Position numbers and translations under genes: made by a program. This document shows, piece by piece, positions 42,812 through 51,947 of a DNA stretch of 64,000 nt; the stretch's first letter is position 1, and each line of letters opens with the position of its first letter. The notes beneath the pieces were generated by a model, which saw only the letters and a program-made list of their open reading frames with translations, was not told the DNA's origin and searched no databases. The stretch spans positions 124,001-188,000 of the forward strand of contig NZ_FTOG01000001.1 of the NCBI RefSeq assembly GCF_900156655.1, given 5' to 3'. This stretch comes from Rhodobacter aestuarii. GTDB taxonomy: Bacteria; Pseudomonadota; Alphaproteobacteria; Rhodobacterales; Rhodobacteraceae.

Positions 42812-42842
42812 TTTCGCTATGTAGTCAGGCTATACAGCGAAA
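42812..42842. promoter_or_regulatory. Mo-box (ModE operator) between modA and modC
   Basis: Inverted repeat TTTCGCTATGTA (42812-42823), a 7-base spacer, then TATACAGCGAAA (42831-42842). The arms match at 10 of 12 positions and follow the ModE consensus CGCTATATA-N6/7-TATATANCG. It lies in the 84-bp gap between the divergent modA and modC and ends 1 base before the modC ribosome site (GGAG at 42844), so a bound ModE could shut both directions. Confidence 0.85.
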
Positions 42843-42854
42843 CGGAGCCTGCCC

Positions 42855-43619
42855 ATGCCAAACTTCGTGCCAAGTCCGCGCCCCCTTCACGCCACCCTGC
42901 GACAGGGGCTTTCTGGCTCCCAGGGGCGGTTTTTACTCGATGTGGATCTGCGCATTGCACCGGGGGAATTCGTGGTGCTGACCGGGCCGTCGGGGGCGGG
43001 AAAGACCACATTGATGCGATTAATCGCCGGGTTGATGCGGCCCGAAAGCGGCCATGTCACGATGGGCGGCGAGACATGGTGCGACACGAAAGCGGGGGTG
43101 ATGCGCCCGGTGCGAGATCGGTCCTTGGGTTTCGTGTTTCAAGATTACGCACTTTTCCCGAACATGAGCGCGGCGCGGCAAATAGCCTATGCGCTGCCCG
43201 GTATGGCCCGGGCGGAGCGCGCAGAGCGGGTGGATGAAATGCTGGCGCTCGCAGGGCTTTTGGGGCTTGCGAAGGCACGGCCTGCGCAGCTTTCAGGCGG
43301 GCAAAAGCAACGGCTCGCCTTGGTCCGCGCGCTTGCTAGGCGACCGAAACTGCTGTTGCTGGATGAGCCGCTTTCGGCGCTGGATCCCGAGACGCGGGCA
43401 CGGCTGCAAGATGATCTGCGCACCTTGCATGCCCATTTTGGCGCCACCACGCTGATGACAAGCCACGATCCGGCTGAGGCGGCGCGCCTTGCCGACCGAG
43501 TATTACGGCTGGAAGCGGGACGATTGGTGCCGCTGCGCCCTCCGAAATTGGCGATCTTTCCCCGACCAAAGCAAACCGAGGATATTGGTTCGCACAAAGC
43601 GGCCTGTATCGGGGTATAA
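42855..43619 (+). CDS. modC: ModC-like ATPase without the C-terminal TOBE domain
   Basis: 254 residues. ABC motifs are complete: Walker A GPSGAGKTT, Q-loop GFVFQDYALFPNMS, signature LSGGQKQRLALVRAL, Walker B LLLLDEPLSALD, and switch His TSHDPAEAARLAD. It provides energy for ModB. Usual ModC proteins reach about 350 residues with a molybdate-binding TOBE domain; this one ends shortly after the ATPase fold, with a basic tail. It is divergent from modA rather than following modB. Confidence 0.88.
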   Translation: MPNFVPSPRPLHATLRQGLSGSQGRFLLDVDLRIAPGEFVVLTGPSGAGKTTLMRLIAGLMRPESGHVTMGGETWCDTKAGVMRPVRDRSLGFVFQDYALFPNMSAARQIAYALPGMARAERAERVDEMLALAGLLGLAKARPAQLSGGQKQRLALVRALARRPKLLLLDEPLSALDPETRARLQDDLRTLHAHFGATTLMTSHDPAEAARLADRVLRLEAGRLVPLRPPKLAIFPRPKQTEDIGSHKAACIGV

Positions 43620-43694
43620 GCCGCGCAGCTTGATCCAATTGCCTTTGGCAGCCTGCCTGTGGTGAACGCGGTCACAATCACCACAGGACCCTAA

Positions 43695-44123
43695 ATGCTT
43701 GCACTGATCGGATTGTTTTTCGCCGCGCTTTTGGCCGCGACCTTAGTGCCCGCGCAATCGGAAACGGTGCTGGTTGGGCTGATCCTTGCGGGGGCGCATC
43801 CGCTTTGGGGGCTGCTGGTGGTGGCGACAGCGGGGAATGTGCTGGGCGCGCTGATCAATTGGGGGCTCGGCCGCTTTTTGGGCCATCACGCTGGCGCGCG
43901 CTGGTTTCCGGTTTCGCCCAAAGCTTTAGAACGTGCGCGCAATGCCTATGCGCGTTGGGGGCATTGGAGCCTTTGGGGGGCTTGGTTGCCCATTGTCGGC
44001 GACCCGCTCACCTTTGCAGCGGGGCTGTTGCGCGAGCCGATGTGGCGGTTTTTGGCCGTGGTGACTTTGGCAAAAGGCGGCCGCTATCTCGTGCTCGCTT
44101 GGGCGACGGTTCAGCTTTCGTGA
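43695..44123 (+). CDS. YqaA/DedA-like (SNARE-associated/VTT) small membrane protein
   Basis: 142 residues, four or five hydrophobic helices. YqaA-type features: SETVLVGLILAGAHPLWGLLVVATAGNVLGALINWGLGRF, RWGHWSLWGAWLPIVGDPLTFAAGLLREPMWRFL (the conserved Gly-Asp-Pro). Members of this VTT-domain group are thought to move lipids or maintain membrane potential; function here is unknown. The ATG at 43695 lacks a strong ribosome site (AGGACCCTAA). Confidence 0.8.
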   Translation: MLALIGLFFAALLAATLVPAQSETVLVGLILAGAHPLWGLLVVATAGNVLGALINWGLGRFLGHHAGARWFPVSPKALERARNAYARWGHWSLWGAWLPIVGDPLTFAAGLLREPMWRFLAVVTLAKGGRYLVLAWATVQLS

Positions 44124-44337
44124 CCTGATGGCAACGTGATCCAAACCGCCAGCCCAGCCTCGGCGCGATTGGCGATCTTGAGCGGTCAAAACCGGTGCCG
44201 ATACAGCGGGATAGACCCGCAGCAGATCTGTCGCCGCCGTTGCACTTGGGTGGATTTCATCGAACCGTTACGCAAAGGTTAACATTCTGTCACTGCCTCG
44301 GGGCAGGGTCCGCGCGAACTGAACCTCGGAGAGACCC
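44124..44337 (+). promoter_or_regulatory. ugp promoter region with a weak Pho-box-like element
   Basis: CTGTCAC at 44287-44293 matches the PhoB half-site at 6 of 7 positions, with poorer 11-bp-phased copies upstream (AGGTTAA, CCGTTAC). Glycerol-3-phosphate transport operons are often PhoB-controlled, so this is plausible but weak. No other structure is clear. GGAGAG precedes the ugpB ATG. Confidence 0.35.
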
Positions 44338-45633
44338 ATGCTCAAAACCGTTTCCCTCGCAACGCTTGTTGCCGCCTTGACCACCACCTCGGCGCTGGCC
44401 CAAACCGAAATCAGCTGGTGGCACGGCATGGGGGGCCGAAATGGCGAAGTGATCAACGAAATCTCGATGAAATTCAACGAGGCGCAGCAGGCTTGTCATC
44501 TGACGCCGCTTTCGAAAGGCACCTATGAAGAGGCGCTGGCCTCGGGCATCGCCGCGTTCCGTTCGGGCGAACAGCCCAACATCTTGCAAGTGTTCGACGC
44601 GGGTGCCGCCACGATCATGGCTGCCAAAGGCGCGACGATTGCCGCTGAAGATCTGATCGTGCAAGCGGGCAAACCCTTCAACCGCGAAGACTTCATTGCG
44701 GGCGTGCGCAACTTCTACGCCGATGCCGATGGCAAATTCGTCGGCATGCCGTTCAACTCGTCGGCGCCGATCATGTATATCAACACCGAGGCGCTGGAAG
44801 CTGCGGGCGTTGAAGCGCCGACCACTTGGGAAGAGTTTGAAGCGGTTGCGCCGAAGCTGAAAGAAGCGGGCTATATTCCGCTGACCGCTTCGCAGTTGAC
44901 CTGGATGTTCATGGAGAACTTCAAGTCCCGCAATAACCAGCAATTCGCGACCAATAACAACGGCTATGACGGGATCGAAGGCACCGAGATCATCGTCAAT
45001 GACGACAACACCGTGATGATGTTCGACAAGCTCAAAGAATGGGCTGATGCGGATCTCTTTGGCTTCTATGGCGCGGGTTGGGCTGACAACCAAAAACCGT
45101 TCGAAGAGGGCAAAGTGGCGTTCTGGATCGGCTCGTCGGGCAGCTTCGGTGGCCTGCAAAAAACCGCCACCATGCCGTTCTCGGCAGAGTTCCTGCCCTA
45201 TTGGGCCTCGCTTGGCGAAGGCACTCAATCCTTCATCGGGGGCGCGGCGCTTTTCGCGATGGCGGGCAAACCCGCGGAAGAAAATGCCTGCACGGCGGAG
45301 TTTTTCAGCTTCCTGACCTCGCCGGAAATCCAAGTCTACTGGCATGAAAACACCGGCTATGTGCCGATCACCACGGCCGCTTACGAAATGGCGAAAGCCG
45401 AGGGCTGGTATGACGAAAAGCCGGTCGCTGAAGTCGGCATCCAACAGCTGATGTTGCCGGGTGGCGAATGGACCAAGGGCTATCGTCTGGGCTTCTTCCC
45501 GCAAATCCGTTCCATCGAAGAGCGTGAATTCAACCGCATCTTCTCGGGCGAAGTAAGCCCGAAAGACGCGCTCGACACGATCCAAGTGGAAGCGAATGCG
45601 CTCTTGGCGAAATTCGCCAAAACCGCGAACTGA
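44338..45633 (+). CDS. ugpB: UgpB, glycerol-3-phosphate-binding periplasmic protein
   Basis: 431 residues with a signal peptide (cleaved after ALA, about residue 21). Family features: ISWWHGMGGRNGEVINEISMKFNE, KGTYEEALASGIAAFRSGEQPNILQVFDAGAATIMAAKGA, PFNSSAPIMYINTEAL and EAAGVEAPTTWEEF. It captures glycerol-3-phosphate or glycerophosphodiesters for the UgpAEC importer. First gene of the ugpBAEC operon, followed by a hairpin. Confidence 0.93.
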   Translation: MLKTVSLATLVAALTTTSALAQTEISWWHGMGGRNGEVINEISMKFNEAQQACHLTPLSKGTYEEALASGIAAFRSGEQPNILQVFDAGAATIMAAKGATIAAEDLIVQAGKPFNREDFIAGVRNFYADADGKFVGMPFNSSAPIMYINTEALEAAGVEAPTTWEEFEAVAPKLKEAGYIPLTASQLTWMFMENFKSRNNQQFATNNNGYDGIEGTEIIVNDDNTVMMFDKLKEWADADLFGFYGAGWADNQKPFEEGKVAFWIGSSGSFGGLQKTATMPFSAEFLPYWASLGEGTQSFIGGAALFAMAGKPAEENACTAEFFSFLTSPEIQVYWHENTGYVPITTAAYEMAKAEGWYDEKPVAEVGIQQLMLPGGEWTKGYRLGFFPQIRSIEEREFNRIFSGEVSPKDALDTIQVEANALLAKFAKTAN

Positions 45634-45653
45634 GCCCCATTCAACTGACTTTG

Positions 45654-45680
45654 GCTCCGGAGGGACACCTCCGGAGCTTT
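45654..45680 (+). terminator. Intercistronic hairpin after ugpB
   Basis: A perfect 10-bp stem (GCTCCGGAGG / CCTCCGGAGC) with loop GACA, followed only by TTT. It is probably a partial terminator or mRNA stabiliser that sets ugpB expression above ugpAEC. Confidence 0.75.
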
Positions 45681-45698
45681 CCCCATTGAAAGACGCCG

Positions 45699-46655
45699 AT
45701 GACCGCTTCGCCTGTTGTCCCTTCTCCGTTTTTGCGGCTGCGCCAGTGGTGGACGCGCCCCTCCGCGCATCCCGCCAAAGTCGCGCAGTTTGACCGCCCG
45801 CTGGCGCCTTGGCTGTTTGTGGCGCCGCAGCTTTTGATTGTGGCGATCTTCTTTTACTGGCCCTCGGTGCAGGCGGTGACCTCTTCGTTTTACCTAGAGG
45901 ACCCATTTGGTTTTGGCGCGGCTTTCGTTGGGCTGGACAATTACCGCGAGGCGCTCTCCTCAACCGAATATCGCAATATCGCCGGGTTCACTGCGCTTTT
46001 CGCGGCCACGGTCACGGCGCTCTCGCTCGGTCTTGGGCTTTTGCTTGCGGTGAAGGCCGATGCGGTGATGCGCGGGGCAGGGGCCTATAAAACCGCGCTC
46101 ATCTCCGTTTATGCCATCGCGCCGCCGGTTGTGGGGCTGATTGGTATGATGATGTTTGACATGCATATCGGCCCTTTCACCAAAGCCGCCGCGCTTTTTG
46201 GTTGGGAGATGCGGGTGGGGATTGATTACCGTGATACCGCCGTGGCGTTGATCACCGTCGCGGTGTGGAAGCAAATCCCCTACAACTTCATCTTCTTCCT
46301 GTCGGGCCTTCAGGCCGTGCCTTCAAGCGTGCGCGAAGCCGCGTTGATTGATGCGCGCTCGGGCTGGCGGCGGTTTCGCGATGTGACCTTGCCGCTTTTG
46401 GCCCCCACCGGCTTTTTCTTGCTGGTGATCAACATCACCTATGCGCTCTTTGATACCTTCGGGATCATCGACGTGATGGTGAAAGACAAACCCGCCAACA
46501 ACCCGATCACACTGGTCTACAAAGTCTATCTTGATGGCTTCAAAGGCAATGATATCGGCGGTTCCTCGGCGCAATCGGTCATTTTGATGGTGGTCGTCGC
46601 CGCGCTCACTGTGGCGCAATTCCGGCTGATTGAGCGCCGGGTTCATTACGGATAA
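45699..46655 (+). CDS. ugpA: UgpA, glycerol-3-phosphate ABC permease
   Basis: 318 residues, six membrane helices. The N-terminal cytoplasmic part is longer than usual. Family segments: PLAPWLFVAPQLLIVAIFFYWPSVQAVTSSFYLEDPFGFG and the EAA loop VREAALIDARSGWRRFRDVTLPLLAP. It forms the channel with UgpE in the inner membrane. ATG 45699 is preceded by a weak site (AAAGACGCCG); a downstream start would remove the leader only. Confidence 0.92.
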   Translation: MTASPVVPSPFLRLRQWWTRPSAHPAKVAQFDRPLAPWLFVAPQLLIVAIFFYWPSVQAVTSSFYLEDPFGFGAAFVGLDNYREALSSTEYRNIAGFTALFAATVTALSLGLGLLLAVKADAVMRGAGAYKTALISVYAIAPPVVGLIGMMMFDMHIGPFTKAAALFGWEMRVGIDYRDTAVALITVAVWKQIPYNFIFFLSGLQAVPSSVREAALIDARSGWRRFRDVTLPLLAPTGFFLLVINITYALFDTFGIIDVMVKDKPANNPITLVYKVYLDGFKGNDIGGSSAQSVILMVVVAALTVAQFRLIERRVHYG

Positions 46656-46658
46656 GCC

Positions 46659-47501
46659 ATGCAACGTTTCAGACCTTTCGACCACCTGATCTTGCTTTTG
46701 GGCGCGGCCTTTCTGGTGACGCCCGTGGTCATGGCCTTCATGTCCTCGACCCATGCTGCAACCGAAATCCATATGAACGGGCTTTTCCTCTCCCCCGGCG
46801 GAGAGGGGATGGCCACCTATGAAAAGGTGCTGACGCAAAAAGGCGGCTTTACCGGCACCGTGACCGGCGCGCGGATGGTGATGAACTCCACCATCCTTGG
46901 CCTTGGCTTTGCGCTTGGTAAGGTGGTGGTGTCGATGTTGGCGGCTTACGGGCTGGTTTACTTCCGGTTCCGGTTCGCCACACCGATCTTTTGGATGATC
47001 TTCACCACGCTTTTGCTGCCGCTCGAAGTGCGGATCATGCCCTCCTATCAGGTGATGAGCCAGCTTCATGCGCTCAACACCTATTGGGGGCTGATCATCC
47101 CGCTTTTGGCCTCGGCCACTGGCACGTTCTACTTCCGGCAGTTCTTTAAATCGGTCCCCGATGAGCTGCTGGAAGCCGCGCGGATTGATGGCGCCGGGCC
47201 GGTGCGGTTCTTCCTAGGCGTGCTGGTGCCGCTTTCCCGCCCGATGATGGCGGCGATCTTCATCATCATGTTCGTCTATGGCTGGAACCAATACCTCTGG
47301 CCGATGCTGATGACGACGGATGAGCGGTTCTTCACCCTGATGCGCGGCATCAAGACGATCCTGCAAGTCTGGATCGGCAGCCAAATCCCCGATTACAACG
47401 AAGCCTTCGCCCTTGCGGTGCTGGCGATGCTGCCGCCTCTGGGCGTCGTGCTCGCGTTCCAGCGCCTCTTCATCAAGGGCCTGACGGAAAGCGATAAGTG
47501 A
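46659..47501 (+). CDS. ugpE: UgpE, glycerol-3-phosphate ABC permease
   Basis: 280 residues, six helices, with EAA loop [29 protein letters not shown] and the C-terminal [26 protein letters not shown] typical of UgpE. It starts 3 bases after the ugpA stop and overlaps ugpC by 4 bases (ATGA), so the three genes are coupled. Confidence 0.93.
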   Translation: MQRFRPFDHLILLLGAAFLVTPVVMAFMSSTHAATEIHMNGLFLSPGGEGMATYEKVLTQKGGFTGTVTGARMVMNSTILGLGFALGKVVVSMLAAYGLVYFRFRFATPIFWMIFTTLLLPLEVRIMPSYQVMSQLHALNTYWGLIIPLLASATGTFYFRQFFKSVPDELLEAARIDGAGPVRFFLGVLVPLSRPMMAAIFIIMFVYGWNQYLWPMLMTTDERFFTLMRGIKTILQVWIGSQIPDYNEAFALAVLAMLPPLGVVLAFQRLFIKGLTESDK

Positions 47502-48574
47502 TGGCCGAAATCCTTCTTGAACATGTGGGCAAAACCTATCCGGGTGGCACGCAAGCGGTCAGCGATGTGTCGCTTTCTGTGGCCGATGGCGAGTTTATCG
47601 TGCTGGTTGGCCCTTCGGGCTGCGGGAAATCCACGCTTTTGCGCATGGTGGCGGGGCTGGAAGACATTTCCGCAGGCACGGTGACCATTGGTGGGCGTGT
47701 TGTGAACCGGCTTGAACCCGCCGAGCGCGACATTGCGATGGTGTTTCAAAACTACGCGCTCTACCCGCATATGACGGTGCGGGAGAATATGTCTTGGGGG
47801 CTCAAGAACCGCCGCATCCCCAAAGATGAGATCGCCGCGCGGGTCGAAGAAGCGGCGCGGATGCTGGAGTTGCACCCTTACCTTGACCGCAAGCCTCGTG
47901 CCCTTTCGGGCGGGCAGCGTCAACGGGTGGCGATGGGCCGGGCGATTGTGCGTCAGCCCGCCGCGTTTTTGTTCGATGAGCCGCTGTCGAACCTTGATGC
48001 GAAACTGCGCGTCACCATGCGCGGCGAGATCCTTAAGCTGCAAAAGCGGCTCGGCACCACCGCGCTTTATGTGACGCATGACCAGCTCGAGGCGATGACC
48101 TTGGCGGATCGTTTGGTCGTGCTCAATGGCGGGCAGATCGAGCAGGTGGGCCGCCCGCTTGAGGTCTATCACCGCCCCGCCTCCACCTTTGTGGCCGCCT
48201 TCATTGGCGCGCCAGCGATGAACCTGCTTGATGCGCGGATTGAGGCCGGGCATCTGCGGCTTGCGGGCGTTGATCTGGGCCGGGTCGAGGGCGAGGCGCG
48301 GGCCGTCACGCTTGGCATTCGGGCCGAGGATTTGCAGCTTTTGCAATCGGGCGGGCTGCCGTTCCGCATTGATGTGATTGAGGAATTGGGCGCAGGCCGT
48401 GTGGTGCATGGCTTTGTCGAAGACCAACCCCTGTGCGTGAGCCTGCCCTCGGGGGCGGAACTGCCCGCGCAACTGCATCTGGGGGTGGCTCCCGAAGCGT
48501 TGCATTTGTTCGATGCGATCACCGGCAAGCGTTTGCCGCAATCGGTGCATCGCAGCGCAAAGGTGCGTGCATGA
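47498..48574 (+). CDS. ugpC: UgpC, ATPase of the glycerol-3-phosphate importer
   Basis: 358 residues. Walker [11 protein letters not shown]-loop [13 protein letters not shown], signature [15 protein letters not shown], Walker [12 protein letters not shown] and switch His [13 protein letters not shown] are all present. A C-terminal TOBE/MalK-like regulatory part (about 240-350) follows. It powers uptake through UgpAE. The stop overlaps the next gene start (ATGA). Confidence 0.94.
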   Translation: MMAEILLEHVGKTYPGGTQAVSDVSLSVADGEFIVLVGPSGCGKSTLLRMVAGLEDISAGTVTIGGRVVNRLEPAERDIAMVFQNYALYPHMTVRENMSWGLKNRRIPKDEIAARVEEAARMLELHPYLDRKPRALSGGQRQRVAMGRAIVRQPAAFLFDEPLSNLDAKLRVTMRGEILKLQKRLGTTALYVTHDQLEAMTLADRLVVLNGGQIEQVGRPLEVYHRPASTFVAAFIGAPAMNLLDARIEAGHLRLAGVDLGRVEGEARAVTLGIRAEDLQLLQSGGLPFRIDVIEELGAGRVVHGFVEDQPLCVSLPSGAELPAQLHLGVAPEALHLFDAITGKRLPQSVHRSAKVRA

Positions 48575-49551
48575 TTTTTGAAAAGACTTCGGCGCTTGAT
48601 GTCCCCACGCAGGCGCTCCGGGCAGAGTTTGTCACCGCTGCGCGCGCGGGCACAGCCCATGATGACCTCGCCCGCCAAGTGCCCGCCTTCACGCAAGTGG
48701 AGGTGGGCGGCACCGCCCCCAACGCGCCGCTCGGGCTGCCGCTTCGTGTCGCGGCGTGGAACCTTGAACGCTGCCTGTTCCCCGAGCCTTCGGCGCAAGC
48801 CTTAGCGGGGGCGGATGTGCTGCTTTTGTCCGAGATGGATTGTGGCATGGCCCGCACCGCGCAGCGCCACACCACAGCCGATATCGGCCAAGCGCTTGGC
48901 ATGGCCTACGCCTATGGGCTTGAATTCCTTGAGCTAGGCTTGGGCTCTGAAATTGAGCACAGCTTTTGCACCGACACGTTCAACACGCATGGCTTTCATG
49001 GCAACGCGCTTTTGGCGCGCGCACCGCTGAACCATGCTTTCGTCTTGCGCTTGCCGGGGCAGGGGCATTGGTATGGCGATGCGGGCCAACCGCGTTTGGG
49101 GGGGCGCATTGCGGTTGGGGCTGAAATCGCCACGACGGCGGGGCCGATCGTATTTGTTTCCACCCATCTTGAAAGCGCATGCGATGCTGCGCATCGTGCC
49201 GCGCAAGTGGCCGCAATCATCGCGGCGCTTGATACCCATTTCCCCGATCGACCCGTTTTGATGGGGGGCGATTTGAACACCGGCAACCACATCGGCGGCG
49301 ATTGGCGCGATGAAACGCTGTTCGATTTGGCCCGCGCCGCCGGGTTTGAGGTGCACGGCGGTCCGGAAACTCAGCCGACAACACGCCCGAGCCTGATCAC
49401 CCGCTTTCCCGAACGCGCGATGAAGCTTGATTGGTTTTTCTCGCGCGGGCTGCGGTTAGGGGAAACACTGATCCACTCAAGCCTCGATGCCAATGGTAGA
49501 CCGCTTTCGGACCACGACCGGGTGGAAACCACAATCGAGGCGCTGCTCTGA
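48571..49551 (+). CDS. Endonuclease/exonuclease/phosphatase-family protein at the end of the ugp operon
   Basis: 326 residues, cytoplasmic. The EEP fold is shown by [73 protein letters not shown] and [11 protein letters not shown] (the catalytic Asp/His pairs). It is coupled to ugpC by ATGA. In many ugp operons this place is held by ugpQ, a glycerophosphodiester phosphodiesterase of a different fold. This protein may replace it and hydrolyse an imported phosphodiester. Function is inferred from position only. Confidence 0.78.
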   Translation: MIFEKTSALDVPTQALRAEFVTAARAGTAHDDLARQVPAFTQVEVGGTAPNAPLGLPLRVAAWNLERCLFPEPSAQALAGADVLLLSEMDCGMARTAQRHTTADIGQALGMAYAYGLEFLELGLGSEIEHSFCTDTFNTHGFHGNALLARAPLNHAFVLRLPGQGHWYGDAGQPRLGGRIAVGAEIATTAGPIVFVSTHLESACDAAHRAAQVAAIIAALDTHFPDRPVLMGGDLNTGNHIGGDWRDETLFDLARAAGFEVHGGPETQPTTRPSLITRFPERAMKLDWFFSRGLRLGETLIHSSLDANGRPLSDHDRVETTIEALL

Positions 49552-49892
49552 GGGGTTGGGATTGCGGGCCTAAGGCGCGGTTCAGATATGGCTGGGTAGG
49601 GCTGTGGAAATTCCACGGCCCAGCTTCCCCGCCTATTTCAACCGTCCTGTTCCTTGCCTGCGTCGCGTAACACGTTTTAAGCCGCGCCCGAACGCCCTCG
49701 CGAGCGGGCGCGGCTTTGGCCCTGATTTTTCACACCGATTGATGAGTGGTTTTCATGAACGCTTGTCTTGGCGGCCCTCTAATCGTCGTGGGGCATGGGC
49801 GCTATCTGTCAGACATCTTCAAAGGCGCGCCCTGCTGAAAAGGGCAGGCCCGCTCGGGTCATAGTCGCCGCATCTGAACAGAAAGCCACGCC
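49552..49892. other. 341-bp gap with two hairpins after the ugp operon
   Basis: No gene. An inverted repeat GGGCTGTGG / CCACGGCCC lies at 49599-49621 with no T-run. A second, stronger stem (AGCCGCGCCCG at 49680-49690 and CGGGCGCGGCT at 49705-49715, 11 bp, 14-base loop) is followed by TTGGCCCTGATTTTT and is probably the operon terminator. The rest, 49720-49892, should hold the promoter of the DUF3737 gene. Confidence 0.6.
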
Positions 49893-50762
49893 ATGACCGC
49901 GCAAGCCGCCTTTCCCGCCACGATCACGGACCAATATTTTGAAGGGGAGCGCCCGCTTTATGCGCTTCACGACACGGTGCTGGAGGGGCTGCGCATTGGC
50001 GTTGGGGAATCTGCGCTCAAGCATGGGCAGAGCCTTTTGGTGCGCAATAGCGAGTTTGCGGGCAAATATCCGTTTTGGCATTGCGATGGGGTGACGGTGG
50101 AGCACAGCCTGTTCCGCCCCGGTGCCCGCGCCGCGATTTGGTATTCCGAAAACATGCTGATGCGGGGCTGCACGGTGGAAGCGCCGAAGATGTTTCGCCG
50201 GATGCGGGGCCTGACGGTGGAAAACTGCCGCTTCCCCGATGCAGCGGAAACGCTTTGGAACTGCGAACAGGTAAAGCTGCGCAACGTCGTGCTGGATGGG
50301 GCCGATTATGTGCTGATGAACGGCATCGACCTTGAGGTGGAGGGGATGACGCTTCAGGGCAATTACTCCTTCCAAGATGCGCGCAATGTCACCGTGCGCA
50401 ATTCGCATCTGGCCTCGAAAGACGCGTTCTGGGGGGCGGAAAATGTCACCGTCACCGATTGTGTGCTCGATGGCGAATTCCTTGGCTGGCATTCGAAAAA
50501 TCTGCGGCTGGTAAACTGCACGATCCGGGGCACGCAGCCGCTTTGCTATGCGACCGACCTTGTGATGGAAAACTGCCGGATGGACGAAAACGCCGATCTC
50601 GCGTTTGAATATTCGACGCTGCAGGCAGAGATCACCACGCCCGTCACATCGGTCAAGAACCCGGCGGGGGGCCATATTCGCGCGCCGCGTATTGGCGAGG
50701 TGATCTTGGATGAAAATTGCCGCAACCCCGGTGCGTGCAAAATCGAAACCGCAGCGCACTAA
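49893..50762 (+). CDS. DUF3737 family right-handed beta-helix-like protein
   Basis: 289 residues with no signal peptide. The repeated pattern of short strands with Asn/Cys turns (LLVRNSEFAGKYPFWHCDGVTVEHSLF, MLMRGCTVEAPKMFRR, LTVENCRFPDAAETLWNCEQVKLRNV, VTVTDCVLDGEFLGWHSKNLRLVNCTI) is typical of DUF3737, a pectate-lyase-like parallel beta-helix of unknown activity. The gene stop is 3 bases before the aminotransferase start, so they are co-transcribed. Confidence 0.8.
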   Translation: MTAQAAFPATITDQYFEGERPLYALHDTVLEGLRIGVGESALKHGQSLLVRNSEFAGKYPFWHCDGVTVEHSLFRPGARAAIWYSENMLMRGCTVEAPKMFRRMRGLTVENCRFPDAAETLWNCEQVKLRNVVLDGADYVLMNGIDLEVEGMTLQGNYSFQDARNVTVRNSHLASKDAFWGAENVTVTDCVLDGEFLGWHSKNLRLVNCTIRGTQPLCYATDLVMENCRMDENADLAFEYSTLQAEITTPVTSVKNPAGGHIRAPRIGEVILDENCRNPGACKIETAAH

Positions 50763-50765
50763 GCC

Positions 50766-51920
50766 ATGACCTTCGATTTTGACGAACTGGTAGAGCGGCG
50801 TGGCTCTGGTGCCGCCAAATGGGATGATACTCCCGCCGATGTGCTGCCGATGTGGGTGGCGGATATGGATTTCCGCACTGCGCCTGCCGTTGTGGAGGCG
50901 CTGCACGCCCGCGTTGCGCATGGGGTCTTTGGCTATGCGCATCTGCCCGGGGCTTATTATGACGCGGTCGCGGGCTGGCAAGCGCGCCGCCACGGCCACC
51001 AGTTTGCGCGCGAAGACATGCTCGTGACCTCGGGCGTCGTGCCTGCGGTGACGGCGATTTTGCGCGCGCTCACCCGCCCCGGCGACCGGGTCATTTTGCA
51101 GCCGCCCGTCTATAACTGCTTCTTTTCTTCGATCCGCAACATGGGCTGCGGGGTCGAGGAAAACGCGCTGATCCTGCGCGACGGCCGCTATGAGATGGAT
51201 TTCGCCGATCTGGAGCGCCGCGCCGCGCACCCCGATTGCCGCGCACTTTTGCTGTGCAACCCGCATAACCCGGTCGGCCGGGTGTGGAGTGCTGAGGAAC
51301 TGCGCCGCTTGCATGAGATTTGCGCGCGTCACGGCGTGACCGTGATCAGTGATGAGATCCACGCCGATTTGACGATGCCGGGGCATCGCCATCAATGTTA
51401 TGCGGCGCTTGGGCCGGAGGTGGCGGCCAATTCCGTCACCTGTTTGGCGGCGAGCAAGGCGTTCAACTTGGCCGGGCTGCAAATTGCCACCATCGTCGCG
51501 CCCGATCCCGATCTGCGCGGGCATATCGACAAGGCGTTGAATGTCCATGAGGTTTGCGATGTGAACCCCTTTGGCATTGCTGCGACCATTGCGGCTTATA
51601 CAGAAGGGGCCGCGTGGCATGCGGCGCTTGTGGACTATTTGGCCGAGAATAGCCGCTTTGTGGCGGAGTATCTGGCTACCCACCTGCCCAAATTGCACTA
51701 CACCCCGCCGCAGGCCACCTATCTCGCTTGGCTCGATGCCCGCGCCTATGGCCAAAGCGCCGATGCGCTGGCCGCGCAGGTGCAAGAAAAAGGCCGGCTT
51801 CGGCTTACCGCTGGCACTGCCTATGGCGCGGCGGGCGAAGGCTTTTTGCGGCTCAATATGGCTTGCCCACGGGCGCGCTTGGAAGACGGGCTCACCCGGC
51901 TTGCCAAGGCACTCGGCTAA
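50766..51920 (+). CDS. patB: MalY/PatB-family PLP-dependent aminotransferase / C-S lyase
   Basis: 384 residues, fold-type I PLP enzyme. MalY/PatB features: KWDDTPADVLPMWVADMDFRTAPAVVEAL, FGYAHLPGAYYDAVAGWQ, LLLCNPHNPVGRVWSAEEL, ISDEIHADLTMPGHRH and the PLP-binding Lys in LAASKAFNLAGLQ. Such enzymes split cystathionine or cysteine conjugates, or transaminate. The precise substrate is not decided; the symbol denotes the family. It follows DUF3737 and precedes an SDR gene by 27 bp. Confidence 0.85.
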   Translation: MTFDFDELVERRGSGAAKWDDTPADVLPMWVADMDFRTAPAVVEALHARVAHGVFGYAHLPGAYYDAVAGWQARRHGHQFAREDMLVTSGVVPAVTAILRALTRPGDRVILQPPVYNCFFSSIRNMGCGVEENALILRDGRYEMDFADLERRAAHPDCRALLLCNPHNPVGRVWSAEELRRLHEICARHGVTVISDEIHADLTMPGHRHQCYAALGPEVAANSVTCLAASKAFNLAGLQIATIVAPDPDLRGHIDKALNVHEVCDVNPFGIAATIAAYTEGAAWHAALVDYLAENSRFVAEYLATHLPKLHYTPPQATYLAWLDARAYGQSADALAAQVQEKGRLRLTAGTAYGAAGEGFLRLNMACPRARLEDGLTRLAKALG

Positions 51921-51947
51921 CGATCCCCTCAACGGAAAGGACATATC

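Noticed and set aside
44287-44293. A full Pho box before ugpB
   Set aside because: Only one half-site is good; the 11-bp-phased neighbours match poorly, so it is kept only as a weak element.
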